This document shows, piece after piece, positions 31,475-40,221 of a stretch of DNA of 64,000 nt. The DNA is from Nocardioides potassii. Lineage in GTDB: Bacteria; Actinomycetota; Actinomycetes; Propionibacteriales; Nocardioidaceae. The position numbers and the translations under genes were made by a program. The DNA lies in the NCBI RefSeq assembly GCF_021648885.1, contig NZ_JAKJHZ010000005.1, positions 682,001-746,000 of the forward strand. Direction: 5' to 3'. The notes beneath the pieces were generated by a model. It was not told where the DNA came from. It did no database searches and worked only from the letters and a program-made list of their open reading frames with translations. How positions within the stretch are numbered: position 1 is the stretch's first letter; every line of letters starts with the position of its first letter.

Positions 31475-32920
31475 GTGCGTAGAGCCAAGATCGTCTGCAC
31501 CCTCGGCCCCGCGGTGAACACCCCCGAGGGCATCCGAGCACTCGTCGACGCCGGGATGGACGTCGCCCGGCTCAACATGAGCCACGGCGCGTACGCCGAC
31601 CACGAGGCGGTCTACCGCCTGGTGCGCCAGGCCTCCGACGAGACCGGCCACGCGATCGGCATCTTCGCCGACCTGCAGGGTCCGAAGATCAGGCTGGAGA
31701 CCTTCGGCGACGGGCCGGTGAAGCTCAAGAAGGGCGCAACCTTCACCATCACCACGCGCGACGTCGTGGGCGACGTCGACCAGTGCGGCACGACCTACAA
31801 GGGACTGCCCGGCGACGTGAAGCCCGGCGACCCGCTGCTGATCGACGACGGCAAGGTCCGCCTGAAGGTGACCTCCGTCGACGACACCGACGTCGTGACC
31901 GAGGTCGTCGTGCCCGGCAAGGTCTCCAACAACAAGGGCATCAACCTCCCGGGCGTCGCGGTCTCCGTGCCGGCGCTCTCCGACAAGGACACCGAGGACC
32001 TGCGCTGGGCGCTGCACCTCGGGGTCGACTTCATCGCGCTGAGCTTCGTGCGCAACGCGGTCGACGCCGCCGACGTGCGGGCCGTGATGAAGGAGGAGGG
32101 CATCTTCGTCCCGGTCATCGCGAAGATCGAGAAGCCGCAGGCGATCGACAACATCGACGAGATCGTCGACGCGTTCGACGGGATCATGGTCGCCCGTGGC
32201 GACCTCGGCGTGGAGTGCCCGCTCGAGGACGTGCCGATCCACCAGAAGCTCATCATCGACAAGGCCCGTCGCAACGCCAAGCCGGTCATCGTCGCCACGC
32301 AGATGCTGGAGTCCATGATCAGCGCACCGGCGCCGACCCGCGCCGAGGCGAGCGACGTCGCCAACGCCGTGCTCGACGGCGCGGACGCGGTGATGCTGTC
32401 CGGCGAGACGAGCGTGGGGGAGTACCCCATCGTCGCCGTCGAGACGATGGCGCGCATCGTGCAGTCGACCGAGGAGCACGGCCTGAGCCACATGGCCCAG
32501 GTCGACTGGGAGCCGCACACCCGCGGCGGCATCATCGCGAAGGCCGCGGCCGAGGTGGCCGAGCGCGTGGAGGCGAAGTACGTCGTCGCCTTCACCGTCA
32601 GCGGCGACTCCGCCAAGCGGCTCTCCCGCTACCGCGGCCCGATCCCGGTCCTCGCCTTCACCCCCGAGTCCCGCACCCGCTCGCAGCTCGCGCTCACGTG
32701 GGGCGTGGAGACGTTCCTCGGTGCCGACGTCGAGCACACCGACGAGATGGTGCGGCAGGTGGACGAAGCGCTGCTCGACATCGGCCGCGTCGAGGAGGGT
32801 GACCTCGTCGTCATCATCGCCGGCAGCCCGCCCGGCATCCCCGGCTCGACCAACGCGCTCCGCATCCACCGGATGGGTGACGCCATCAACGGCGCCGCGC
32901 CGGCCTACCGCCGGGGCTGA
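31475..32920 (+). CDS. pyk: Pyruvate kinase
   Basis: Last step of glycolysis, PEP to pyruvate with ATP formation. The 481-aa protein has MRRAKIVCTLGPAV, the substrate region RLNMSHG, FADLQGPKIR, the catalytic Lys/Mg segment VIAKIEKPQAIDNIDEI, MVARGDLGVE, and TQMLESM. The C-terminal allosteric domain is complete. The GTG start is supported by TAGGCT 7 nt upstream. The 282 bp after it holds hairpin repeats and a tRNA. Confidence 0.97.
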   Translation: MRRAKIVCTLGPAVNTPEGIRALVDAGMDVARLNMSHGAYADHEAVYRLVRQASDETGHAIGIFADLQGPKIRLETFGDGPVKLKKGATFTITTRDVVGDVDQCGTTYKGLPGDVKPGDPLLIDDGKVRLKVTSVDDTDVVTEVVVPGKVSNNKGINLPGVAVSVPALSDKDTEDLRWALHLGVDFIALSFVRNAVDAADVRAVMKEEGIFVPVIAKIEKPQAIDNIDEIVDAFDGIMVARGDLGVECPLEDVPIHQKLIIDKARRNAKPVIVATQMLESMISAPAPTRAEASDVANAVLDGADAVMLSGETSVGEYPIVAVETMARIVQSTEEHGLSHMAQVDWEPHTRGGIIAKAAAEVAERVEAKYVVAFTVSGDSAKRLSRYRGPIPVLAFTPESRTRSQLALTWGVETFLGADVEHTDEMVRQVDEALLDIGRVEEGDLVVIIAGSPPGIPGSTNALRIHRMGDAINGAAPAYRRG

Positions 32921-32940
32921 GCTCCGCTTGCCGCGATGAG

Positions 32941-33071
32941 CGGTGGCGGAGCCACATTCCGCCGCGCTCGAATGTGGGTGGGCCACCGCCCGGCCAGCGA
33001 CCCGCCGATGTGCGACCTCGGGCGGTGGTTCAGCCACATTCCGCCGCGCTCGAATGTGGGTGGGCCACCGC
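32941..33071. repeat. Paired 40-bp hairpin repeats (REP/BIME-like)
   Basis: A 40-bp sequence occurs twice in direct orientation without mismatch (32950-32989 and 33032-33071). Each copy folds on itself: CCACATTC pairs with GAATGTGG, extended by an outer GGTGG/CCACC stem. The spacer makes a further stem (CCACCGCCC at 32983-32991 with GGGCGGTGG at 33020-33028). It follows pyk and lies 3' of the minus-strand tRNA, so it could terminate both transcripts. I saw no other copy in the window. Confidence 0.85.
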
Positions 33072-33085
33072 TCGACGCGGTGTCC

Positions 33086-33161
33086 TGGTGCCCCGGGTGA
33101 GATTCGAACTCACACTGAATGGTGTTTGAGACCATCGCCTCTGCCGTTGGGCTACCGGGGC
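33086..33161 (-). tRNA. Class I tRNA with anticodon CAA (nominally Leu)
   Basis: The body is 73 nt plus an encoded CCA (33086-33088). Acceptor GCCCCGG pairs with CCGGGGC, with A73. The D arm has a 3-bp stem, the anticodon arm is ATGGT-CTCAAAC-ACCAT, the variable loop is only 5 nt (TCAGT), and the T arm is GTGAG-TTCGAAT-CTCAC. CAA should read UUG Leu, but normal tRNA-Leu has a long variable arm. The cloverleaf is otherwise intact. Amino-acid identity is therefore uncertain. Confidence 0.85.
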
Positions 33162-33201
33162 TGAATCGGCCTCGGAACCCTATCCGACTAGCCTTTCGGA
33201 C

Positions 33202-33849
33202 GTGACGCAGCCTGACACCAGCCCCACGCCCGACGCCGTACGACGTGTCGTGATCGCGGAGGACGAGGCACTGATCCGGATGGACCTCGCCGAGATGCTG
33301 GGGGAGGAGGGGTACGACGTCGTCGGCCAGGCCGGCGACGGGCAGAAGGCCATCGAGCTCGCCCGCGAGCTCCGGCCCGACCTGGTCATCCTCGACGTGA
33401 AGATGCCCGTGCTCGACGGCATCGCGGCCGCGGAGACGATCGCGGCCGAGCGGATCGCGCCGGTGGTGATCCTGACGGCGTTCTCCCAGCGCGACCTCGT
33501 GTCGCGCGCCCGCGACGCCGGCGCGATGGCCTACCTCGTCAAGCCGTTCCAGCGCGGCGACCTGGTGCCGGCCATCGAGATGGCGGTGAGCCGGTACGCG
33601 GAGATCACCGTCCTCGAGCGCGAGGTCAGCGACCTGCAGGAGTCGCTCGCGACCCGCAAGTCCGTCGACCGCGCCAAGGGCGTCCTGCAGGAGAAGCTCG
33701 GGCTGACCGAGACCGAGGCCTTCCGGTGGATCCAGAAGACCGCGATGGACCTGCGCCTCTCGATGCGCCAGGTGGCCGACGGGGTCGTCGAGCACGGGGT
33801 GCAGGGCCTCGGCACGGCCGCCGGCGGGAGCGACGCGAGCTCGTCCTGA
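33202..33849 (+). CDS. pdtaR: ANTAR-domain response regulator (PdtaR-like)
   Basis: A cytoplasmic two-component response regulator that acts on RNA. The N-terminal receiver domain has the acidic pair ED (residues 20-21), the phospho-acceptor D65 in VILDVKMP and the conserved Lys in YLVKPF. The C-terminal ANTAR domain (about 140-200, RKSVDRAKGVLQEKLGLTETEAFRWIQ) binds paired hexaloop RNA hairpins and prevents termination in known systems. 215 aa, as in mycobacterial Rv1626. TAGCCT lies 7 nt before the GTG. The partner kinase is not in the window. Confidence 0.92.
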   Translation: MTQPDTSPTPDAVRRVVIAEDEALIRMDLAEMLGEEGYDVVGQAGDGQKAIELARELRPDLVILDVKMPVLDGIAAAETIAAERIAPVVILTAFSQRDLVSRARDAGAMAYLVKPFQRGDLVPAIEMAVSRYAEITVLEREVSDLQESLATRKSVDRAKGVLQEKLGLTETEAFRWIQKTAMDLRLSMRQVADGVVEHGVQGLGTAAGGSDASSS

Positions 33850-34020
33850 TAGCACGTCTCGTTGCGCGAATGTTTCCGGTACAGACCGGTTGGTCACGAA
33901 ACGACAACGGCGTGACCCGCAGGCCGTTCAATCGTGTTCTGGGCCACATCGCGGATGTTAGGTTCCCGCCACGAGGCTGCCGAGGTGGACAGCCCATATT
34001 CCAGAACTGTGGAGGGATCC

Positions 34021-35184
34021 ATGATCCGCTCAACCAAGACGTGGCAGGCAGTCGCTCTGACCGCCGTTGCCACGCTGGCGCTCGGCGCCTGCGGCACCAC
34101 CGACACCGGCGGTGGCAGCGGCAGCGACGGTGGCGACGGTGGCGACTGCAACTTCAAGATCGCCGCGATGGGCGCCCTGTCGGGCCCCAACGCCAGCATC
34201 GTGGTCCCGTCGGTCGACGGTGCCGAGCTCGCCCTCGACCAGTGGGACGGCGGTGACTGCACGGTCTCGCTCGAGCGCTTCGACACCGAGGGTGACCCGG
34301 CCAAGGCCACGCCCGTCGCGACCCAGATCGCCGGGGACGAGTCGTTCATCGGTGTCATCGGTGGAGCCTTCTCCGGTGAGACCCGCGCGACCAAGACCAT
34401 CTACCAGGATGGCGGCATCCCGATGATCAGCCAGTCGGCGACCGCGACCGACCTGACCCAGGACGACCCGGTCGAGGTGTTCCACCGCCTCGTGCCGTAC
34501 GACGACTACCAGGGCGCGGCGATCGCGAAGTACCTCACCGACGAGCTCGGCGCCACCAAGGTCTTCGTCATCGACAACTCCGAGGCCTACGGCGAGCCGC
34601 TGGCCGACCGCGTCGAGGAGACCCTCGGCGACGCGATGATCCAGCGCGACAAGACCGAGGTCGGCCAGACCGACTTCGCCCCGACCATCGCCAAGATGGA
34701 GTCGGCCAAGCCCGACGCCATCATGTACGGCGGCTACATCGCCGAGGCGGCCCCGCTGCTCAAGCAGATCCGCGACGCGGGCATCGACGCCCCGTTCATC
34801 GGTGGTGACGGCCTCTACGGCGCAGACTTCGGCAACGCCGTCGGCGAGGCCGGCGAGGGCGCCATCGTGATGTGCCCCTGCGCCCCGATCGACGAGTCCA
34901 GCACCTTCGCCTCGGACTTCGAGAAGGCCTACGGCGGCGCTCCCGGCGCCTACGCGGCCGAGGGCTACGACGCCATGACGGTGTTCCTCAAGGGCCTCGA
35001 GGACGGCGCGCGCGACCGTGCGGCCATGCTCGAGTTCGTCAACGGGTACACCGGTGACGGCCTCAGCAAGTCCATCGCCTTCGACGAGAACGGCGACGTC
35101 CCGCAGGACCAGGTCTCCTACTGGGCCTACAAGAACAACGGTGGCACCCTCGAGCCCGAGGTCGAGGTCAAGCCGGCCGAGTAG
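34021..35184 (+). CDS. livK: Branched-chain amino acid ABC transporter, substrate-binding lipoprotein
   Basis: Extracellular binding lipoprotein (387 aa) that delivers Leu/Ile/Val-type substrates to LivHM. Lipobox LALGAC with Cys at residue 24, a Gly/Ser/Asp-rich linker, then a type I periplasmic-binding fold (FKIAAMGALSGPNA, GVIGGAFSGET, ISQSATATDLT). The ATG follows a GGAGGGATCC ribosome-binding site. The 171 bp upstream hold a small CCGGT/ACCGG dyad (33876-33889) but no clear promoter. A strong hairpin after the stop probably keeps its mRNA level above that of the permease genes. Confidence 0.93.
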   Translation: MIRSTKTWQAVALTAVATLALGACGTTDTGGGSGSDGGDGGDCNFKIAAMGALSGPNASIVVPSVDGAELALDQWDGGDCTVSLERFDTEGDPAKATPVATQIAGDESFIGVIGGAFSGETRATKTIYQDGGIPMISQSATATDLTQDDPVEVFHRLVPYDDYQGAAIAKYLTDELGATKVFVIDNSEAYGEPLADRVEETLGDAMIQRDKTEVGQTDFAPTIAKMESAKPDAIMYGGYIAEAAPLLKQIRDAGIDAPFIGGDGLYGADFGNAVGEAGEGAIVMCPCAPIDESSTFASDFEKAYGGAPGAYAAEGYDAMTVFLKGLEDGARDRAAMLEFVNGYTGDGLSKSIAFDENGDVPQDQVSYWAYKNNGGTLEPEVEVKPAE

Positions 35185-35204
35185 TCTCACCTGCACCAAC
35201 CATC

Positions 35205-35236
35205 GCGGGGGCGGCCGATCTCTTGGCCGCCCCCGC
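35205..35236 (+). terminator. Intercistronic hairpin between livK and livH
   Basis: A perfect 12-bp G+C stem (GCGGGGGCGGCC, 35205-35216, with 35225-35236) and an 8-nt loop, 20 bp after the livK stop. Probably a partial terminator or mRNA stabiliser that favours livK over the membrane genes. Confidence 0.7.
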
Positions 35237-35276
35237 TCCATGGCCCCGGCAGGGGCTCAGCCTGGGAGGGTCCTGA

Positions 35277-36248
35277 GTGGACTTCGACAACCTGATCAAC
35301 GGGCTCGACCGTGCCACGTTGGACGGCATCACCCGTGGGTCGATCTACGCGCTCGTCGCGCTCGGCTACACGATGGTCTACGGCGTCATGAAGCTGATCA
35401 ACTTCGCCCACTCCGAGGTGTTCATGGTGGGCACCTGGACCGTCCTCGGCGTCTACACCGTCATCGGGGCGACGTCGTCCTCCGGACTCGGGATGGTCAT
35501 CGGAGCCACGCTGCTGGCCCTGCTGGCGGCCATGCTCGCCTCCGCCGGCACCGCGCTCGCCGTCGAGCGCATCGCCTACCGGCCCCTTCGCAAGAAGGGC
35601 GCGCCGGCCCTCATCTTCCTCATCACCGGCATCGGCTGCTCGATGGTCCTCGTCGAGGTCTTCGGCCAGGTGCTGCGATTCTTCTTCGGTCCGCCGTTCG
35701 GCCGCGTGACCGTCAACATCCCCGCGGTCCTCGAGACCAAGACCGTCTTCACCATCCCGGGTGTCGACCTCGCGGTGAGCAACACCCGCATCCTGATCAT
35801 CGTCGGCGCCATCGTCATGATGCTCGCGCTCGACGCCTTCGTGAACAAGAGCCGCCTGGGTCGCGGTGTCCGCGCCGTCGCGCAGGACCCCGACACCGCC
35901 TCGCTCATGGGCGTCAACCAGGAGCGCGTGATCATGCTGGTCTTCGTGCTCGGTGGCGCGATGGCCGGCGTCGCGGCGCTGCTCTACACGGTCCAGTACG
36001 ACATCACGAAGTTCGACATCGGCTTCATCATCGGGCTCAAGGCCTTCACGGCCGCGGTGCTCGGCGGCATCGGCAACCTCCGCGGAGCGCTCGTGGGCGG
36101 CCTGTTCCTCGGCATCGTCGAGGTCTACGCCTCCGCCATCTGGGACTCGAGCTGGACCAACGTGTACGCCTTCGTGGTCCTGGTCGTCGTCCTGATGTTC
36201 CGCCCCACCGGCATCCTCGGTGAATCCCTCGGAAAGGCACGAGCATGA
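35277..36248 (+). CDS. livH: Branched-chain amino acid ABC transporter permease LivH
   Basis: Inner-membrane permease, 323 aa with about eight helices and the LivH N-terminal pattern GITRGSIYALVALGYTMVYGVMKLINFAHSEVFM. The EAA-like contact loop contains GRGVRAVAQDPDTASLMGVN, which docks onto the ATPases. GTG start with GGGAGGG upstream. Its stop overlaps the livM ATG (ATGA). Confidence 0.96.
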   Translation: MDFDNLINGLDRATLDGITRGSIYALVALGYTMVYGVMKLINFAHSEVFMVGTWTVLGVYTVIGATSSSGLGMVIGATLLALLAAMLASAGTALAVERIAYRPLRKKGAPALIFLITGIGCSMVLVEVFGQVLRFFFGPPFGRVTVNIPAVLETKTVFTIPGVDLAVSNTRILIIVGAIVMMLALDAFVNKSRLGRGVRAVAQDPDTASLMGVNQERVIMLVFVLGGAMAGVAALLYTVQYDITKFDIGFIIGLKAFTAAVLGGIGNLRGALVGGLFLGIVEVYASAIWDSSWTNVYAFVVLVVVLMFRPTGILGESLGKARA

Positions 36249-37384
36249 GCCAGATCCTCGACGCCTACCGCGGTCTCCGGCTGGGCGACCGCTGGGACGG
36301 TGCACCCACGGTGGTCCGCTGGGCCGTCATGCTGCTGGTGATCGCCTTCGCGTTCTACCTGCCCTACCTCAACATCCTCCCGTTCGCCTACATCCGGACC
36401 GACCTCACCTCGAGCGGGTCCGACTGGGCGAGCGTGCTGTTCCTCGTCGTCGTCTACATGATCGTGGCGGTCGGCCTCAACGTCGTGATCGGCCTCGCCG
36501 GCCTGCTCGACCTCGGCTACGTCGGGTTCTACGCCCTCGGCGCCTACTCGATCGCGCTCTTCGGCTCGACCAACTCGCCGGTCGTCCAGGCGATGCAGAG
36601 CAAGTTCGGCCTCTCGGAGGAGTGGGCGGTCCCGTTCGCGGTCTGCATCCCGATCGCGATCACCATGTCGCTGATCGCCGGCGTCTTCCTCGGCGCCCCG
36701 ACCCTGCGGCTGCGCGGTGACTACCTCGCCATCGTGACGCTCGGCTTCGGTGAGATCATCCGCATCACCGCCCGCAACCTCGACAACGTCACCAACGGCG
36801 CCGCGGGCATCACCCAGGTGCCGGTGCCGCCCGGTCCCGAGATCGACGGGCGCGCGTTCTTCAACACCATCGACGCCGAGCGCTGGTACTGGCTGGCGCT
36901 GACGATCCTGATCCTCATCATCTGGCTGGCCCGCCGCCTCGAGCACAGCCGCGTCGGCCGTGCCTGGCTCGCGATCCGCGAGGACGAGGACGCGGCGTCG
37001 GTGATGGGCGTCGCCGGCTTCAAGTTCAAGCTGTGGGCCTTCGCCATCGGCGCGACCCTCGGCGGCCTGGCCGGCCTCCTGTTCGGCTCCAAGCAGCAGT
37101 ACGTCGAGCCCAACGCGTTCATGGTCAACCTGTCCTTCCTCTTCGTGGCCATGGTGGTCATCGGCGGCTCGGGCAACATCTTCGGCGCGCTCCTCGGCGC
37201 CTTCCTCCTCACCTACCTGCCCGAGCGATTCCGCGAGTTCGTGGACTGGCGCCCCTTCGCCTTCGGCGTCGCGCTCGTGCTGGTGATGATCCTGCGTCCG
37301 CAGGGCCTCGTGCCCAGCAGACGAAGGGCCAGGGAGTTCGAGGACCGACGACACGAGGCCGAGGAGGCTGCTGCAGATGCCTGA
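36245..37384 (+). CDS. livM: Branched-chain amino acid ABC transporter permease LivM
   Basis: Second permease, 379 aa. The LivM hallmark VVYMIVAVGLNVVIGLAGLLDLGYVGFYALGAY is present, and the ATPase-contact loop is GRAWLAIREDEDAASVMGV. A charged C-terminal tail (RRRAREFEDRRHEAEEAAADA) follows the last helix. It overlaps livH by 4 bp and livG by 8 bp. Confidence 0.96.
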   Translation: MSQILDAYRGLRLGDRWDGAPTVVRWAVMLLVIAFAFYLPYLNILPFAYIRTDLTSSGSDWASVLFLVVVYMIVAVGLNVVIGLAGLLDLGYVGFYALGAYSIALFGSTNSPVVQAMQSKFGLSEEWAVPFAVCIPIAITMSLIAGVFLGAPTLRLRGDYLAIVTLGFGEIIRITARNLDNVTNGAAGITQVPVPPGPEIDGRAFFNTIDAERWYWLALTILILIIWLARRLEHSRVGRAWLAIREDEDAASVMGVAGFKFKLWAFAIGATLGGLAGLLFGSKQQYVEPNAFMVNLSFLFVAMVVIGGSGNIFGALLGAFLLTYLPERFREFVDWRPFAFGVALVLVMILRPQGLVPSRRRAREFEDRRHEAEEAAADA

Positions 37385-38330
37385 CCTGACCACACCGTCC
37401 AGCGCGAACAGCGACGAGGCCGTCGGGCTCGAGGACACCTCCGACCACGACCTCATCGAGATCGAGACGTCGGGTGCCGTCGGCGAGACCCTGCTCGAGG
37501 TCGACCACGTCACCCTCCGCTTCGGCGGCGTCGTGGCGCTCAACGACGTCAACTTCGAGATCCGCCGCGGCGAGATCCTCGGCCTGATCGGCCCCAACGG
37601 TGCCGGCAAGACCACCTGCTTCAACGCGATGACCGGTGTCTACACCCCGACCGAGGGCAAGATCCGGTTCAAGGGCAAGGAGATCGCCGGCACCAAGCCG
37701 CACAAGATCAACCACCTCGGCATCGCCCGCACGTTCCAGAACATCCGGCTCTTCCCGGAGATGTCCGCGCTCGAGAACGTGATGGTCGGTTGCGACGCCC
37801 GCCACAAGTCGAGCGTCGTGGGCGTGCTGTTCCGCAGCTACCGCGTCCGGCCCACCGAGGCGGAGCTGCCCGAGAGCGGGATCCGCCGCAGCCTCGCCAA
37901 GGTGTTCGGCGTCAGCCGGCACACCCTGGAGGAGCGCGCCGGACGCCGTCGTTCCATGGAGCTGCTGCGCTTCGTCGGCATCGCCGACCGGGCCCACGAG
38001 CTCGCGCGCAACCTGCCCTACGGCTACCAGCGCCGTCTGGAGATCGCCCGTGCGCTCGCCACCGAGCCCGAGCTGATCTGCCTCGACGAACCGGCCGCCG
38101 GCTTCAACCCCGCGGAGAAGGAGGACCTCATGGGCCTCATCCGCCGCATCCGCGACCTCGGACACACCGTGCTGGTCATCGAGCACGACATGAAGCTCGT
38201 GCTCGGTGTCACCGACCGGATCGTCGTGCTGGAGTTCGGCTCGAAGATCGCCGAGGGCACCCCGGAAGAGGTCGCCCGCAACCCGAAGGTCATCGCCGCC
38301 TACCTGGGAGAGCCCGACGATGCTGCTTGA
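37377..38330 (+). CDS. livG: Branched-chain amino acid ABC transporter ATP-binding protein LivG
   Basis: ATPase of the liv system. 317 aa, longer than the usual 255 because of about 35 extra N-terminal residues (acidic, before LLEVDHVTLRFGG) and an insert in the helical domain. Walker A GPNGAGKT, LivG-type signature NLPYGYQRRLEIARAL in place of LSGGQ, Walker B LICLDEPAAGFNP, and the switch His in VIEHDMKLV are intact. Confidence 0.95.
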   Translation: MPDLTTPSSANSDEAVGLEDTSDHDLIEIETSGAVGETLLEVDHVTLRFGGVVALNDVNFEIRRGEILGLIGPNGAGKTTCFNAMTGVYTPTEGKIRFKGKEIAGTKPHKINHLGIARTFQNIRLFPEMSALENVMVGCDARHKSSVVGVLFRSYRVRPTEAELPESGIRRSLAKVFGVSRHTLEERAGRRRSMELLRFVGIADRAHELARNLPYGYQRRLEIARALATEPELICLDEPAAGFNPAEKEDLMGLIRRIRDLGHTVLVIEHDMKLVLGVTDRIVVLEFGSKIAEGTPEEVARNPKVIAAYLGEPDDAA

Positions 38331-39030
38331 GATGAAGGACGCCGTGCTCAGCTACGGCAAGATCGAGGCGCTCCACGGCATCAGCGTGGAGGTCAACGAG
38401 GGCGAGGTCGTCTCGCTGATCGGTGCCAACGGGGCCGGCAAGACCTCGACCATGCGCGCGCTGTCGGGCGTGCGCGGGCTGTCGGCGGGCTCGGTCGTCT
38501 TCAACGGTGAGGACGTCACCAAGCTGCGGGCCGACCAGCGGCTGCGCAAGGGGCTCGTGCTGTGCCCCGAGGGTCGCGGGATCTTCCCGGGCATGACGGT
38601 CACCGAGAACCTCAACATGGGCGCCTACACCCGCAAGGACAAGGCCGCGATCGACGAGGACTACGACCGCGTGTTCGGCCTCTTCCCGCGGCTCCTGGAG
38701 CGCAAGAGGCAGGTCGCCGGCACGATGTCGGGAGGTGAGCAGCAGATGCTGGCCATCGGTCGCGCACTGATGTCGCGTCCCAAGCTGCTCATGCTCGACG
38801 AGCCGTCGATGGGTCTCGCCCCGATGCTGATCCAGCAGATCTTCGACATCATCACCGAGATCTCGCAGCAGGGCACGACCATCCTCGTCGTGGAGCAGAA
38901 CGCCAAGCAGGCGCTCTCCCGCAGCGACCGCGCCTACGTCCTCGAGACCGGCAGCATCGTCAAGACCGGCACGGGCGCGCAGCTGCTCGACGACCCGTCG
39001 GTGCGCGAGGCCTACCTCGGCGTAGCCTGA
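38320..39030 (+). CDS. livF: Branched-chain amino acid ABC transporter ATP-binding protein LivF
   Basis: Second ATPase, 236 aa as expected. Walker A GANGAGKTS, signature TMSGGEQQMLAIGRAL, Walker B LLMLDEPSMGLAP, and the LivF-type end TGTGAQLLDDPSVREAYLG. The ATG overlaps the livG end by 11 bp. A hairpin 8 bp after the stop closes the operon. Confidence 0.96.
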   Translation: MLLEMKDAVLSYGKIEALHGISVEVNEGEVVSLIGANGAGKTSTMRALSGVRGLSAGSVVFNGEDVTKLRADQRLRKGLVLCPEGRGIFPGMTVTENLNMGAYTRKDKAAIDEDYDRVFGLFPRLLERKRQVAGTMSGGEQQMLAIGRALMSRPKLLMLDEPSMGLAPMLIQQIFDIITEISQQGTTILVVEQNAKQALSRSDRAYVLETGSIVKTGTGAQLLDDPSVREAYLGVA

Positions 39031-39037
39031 TCGCATG

Positions 39038-39060
39038 CGCGGGCGATAGCATCGCCCGCG
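39038..39060 (+). terminator. Terminator hairpin of the liv operon
   Basis: A perfect 10-bp stem (39038-39047 with 39051-39060, CGCGGGCGAT/ATCGCCCGCG) and a 3-nt loop just after livF. No T-run. Confidence 0.7.
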
Positions 39061-39131
39061 TCGTGGTGCCGTGAAAGGACGGCAGGGGGCCACGCTCGTA
39101 CCTCGGGGAACTCGAGAAGGTTGGTGGGTCG

Positions 39132-39701
39132 ATGAGCCGGACGCCGGTGACCGTACGAGCAGCACAGCCCTCGGACGCCCCGTCGCTCCAGGAGCTCTGG
39201 GGCGACATCCTGCGGCGCGGCAGCATCGACGAGCAGCTCGCCGACGTCTCCACGGTCATCGCGACCGCGGGCGAGCGCGAGGACCACTGCCTCGCGGTCG
39301 CCGAGGTCGACGGTGAGGTCGCCGGCGCCGTCTACCTCGAGGCCACCACGTTCACGCCGCTCAACCTCGAGCCGGCCGTCCTCGCGGTGTCCCCGCACGT
39401 GTTCGCCCGCTTCCGTCGCAAGGGAGTGGGCAGCGCGCTGATGGAGGCGGCCTGCCGCTTCGCCGAGCAGCGCGGCATCACCCACGTGCAGACCGCGGCG
39501 GCCGCCGAGGCCCGCGACGCCAACCGGTTCATGGCACGGCTGTCCTTCGCACCGCAGGCGATGCTCCGCGCGGCGACCACGAGCGCCGTACGGGCCCGGC
39601 TGCCGCAGGCACGCCAGGTCGCCCACGCCACCGGCAGCCGGCAGCGCATCGACCGCGTGCTGGCCGCGCGCCGCGTGCGCCGCGAGCGCGTCCCGGGCTG
39701 A
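39132..39701 (+). CDS. GNAT family N-acetyltransferase
   Basis: A 189-aa acetyl-CoA-dependent transferase. N-terminal VTVRAAQPSDAPSLQELW is a typical GNAT start, and the acetyl-CoA loop is FRRKGVGSALMEAA (about residues 97-110), followed by DANRFMARLSF. The C-terminal 40 residues are Arg-rich and unlike the standard domain, perhaps a nucleic-acid or ribosome contact. Substrate unknown. It is separated from livF by a terminator and so is probably transcribed alone. Confidence 0.83.
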   Translation: MSRTPVTVRAAQPSDAPSLQELWGDILRRGSIDEQLADVSTVIATAGEREDHCLAVAEVDGEVAGAVYLEATTFTPLNLEPAVLAVSPHVFARFRRKGVGSALMEAACRFAEQRGITHVQTAAAAEARDANRFMARLSFAPQAMLRAATTSAVRARLPQARQVAHATGSRQRIDRVLAARRVRRERVPG

Positions 39702-39717
39702 GCCCGGCGAGTCCTCG

Positions 39718-40179
39718 CTAGCTCCGGGGTGCCGGGGCGTCGAGCAGCGCGCACGTGATGCGCGAGGTGCAGACCCGCTTGCCCGCCTCGTCGGTGATGA
39801 CGATGTCGTACGACGTCGACGACCGGCCGAGGTGGATCGCGGTCGCCACGCCGGTGACCAGGCCCGAGGTCGCCGAGCGGTGGTGGGTGGCGTTGATGTC
39901 GACGCCGACGGCGATCTTGTGCGGGTAGGCGTGGATCGCGGACCCGATCGAACCGAGCGTCTCGGCGAGCACGACCGAGGCGCCGCCGTGGAGCAGGCCG
40001 AACGGCTGGGTGTTGCCCTCGACCGGCATCGTGGCGACCACGCGCTCGGCGGAGACCTCGACGAGCTGGACGCCCATCTTGTCGTTGAGGCGGCCGTTGC
40101 CCTCGGGCAGGAAGGCGAGCAGCTCGTCGATGCTCAGGTCGGCCAGGCTCTGCGGGGCAGTTCCGTGGGTCTCGCTCAT
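39718..40179 (-). CDS. PaaI-type hotdog-fold thioesterase
   Basis: Hydrolyses acyl- or aryl-CoA thioesters. 153 aa; the hotdog motif GLLHGGASVVLAETLGS (about residue 65-80) contains the catalytic HGG and acidic residue, and VGVDINATHHRSA is the second conserved strand. An open frame continues far upstream into polA antisense, but the ATG of SETHGTAPQ with CAGAAT 7 nt before it is the sensible start. It is divergent from polA across 42 bp. Confidence 0.88.
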   Translation of the reverse strand: MSETHGTAPQSLADLSIDELLAFLPEGNGRLNDKMGVQLVEVSAERVVATMPVEGNTQPFGLLHGGASVVLAETLGSIGSAIHAYPHKIAVGVDINATHHRSATSGLVTGVATAIHLGRSSTSYDIVITDEAGKRVCTSRITCALLDAPAPRS

Positions 40180-40209
40180 GGTCCTCATTCTGCTGTCGGT
40201 GGTGACGGA

Positions 40210-40221
40210 TAGAGTCGGCGG
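40210..40221 (+). promoter_or_regulatory. Leaderless -10 box of polA
   Basis: TAGAGT (40210-40215) is 6 nt before the GTG at 40222; no ribosome-binding site is present. Confidence 0.5.

Noticed and set aside
32941..33071. Repeats as a possible CRISPR array
   Set aside because: Only two copies, strongly self-complementary, unequal context and no cas genes.
33871..33912. GlnR-like box upstream of the liv operon (GTCAC followed by ACAAC)
   Set aside because: Only one weak pair of half-sites with poor match to GTnAC-N6-GnAAC; not enough to call.
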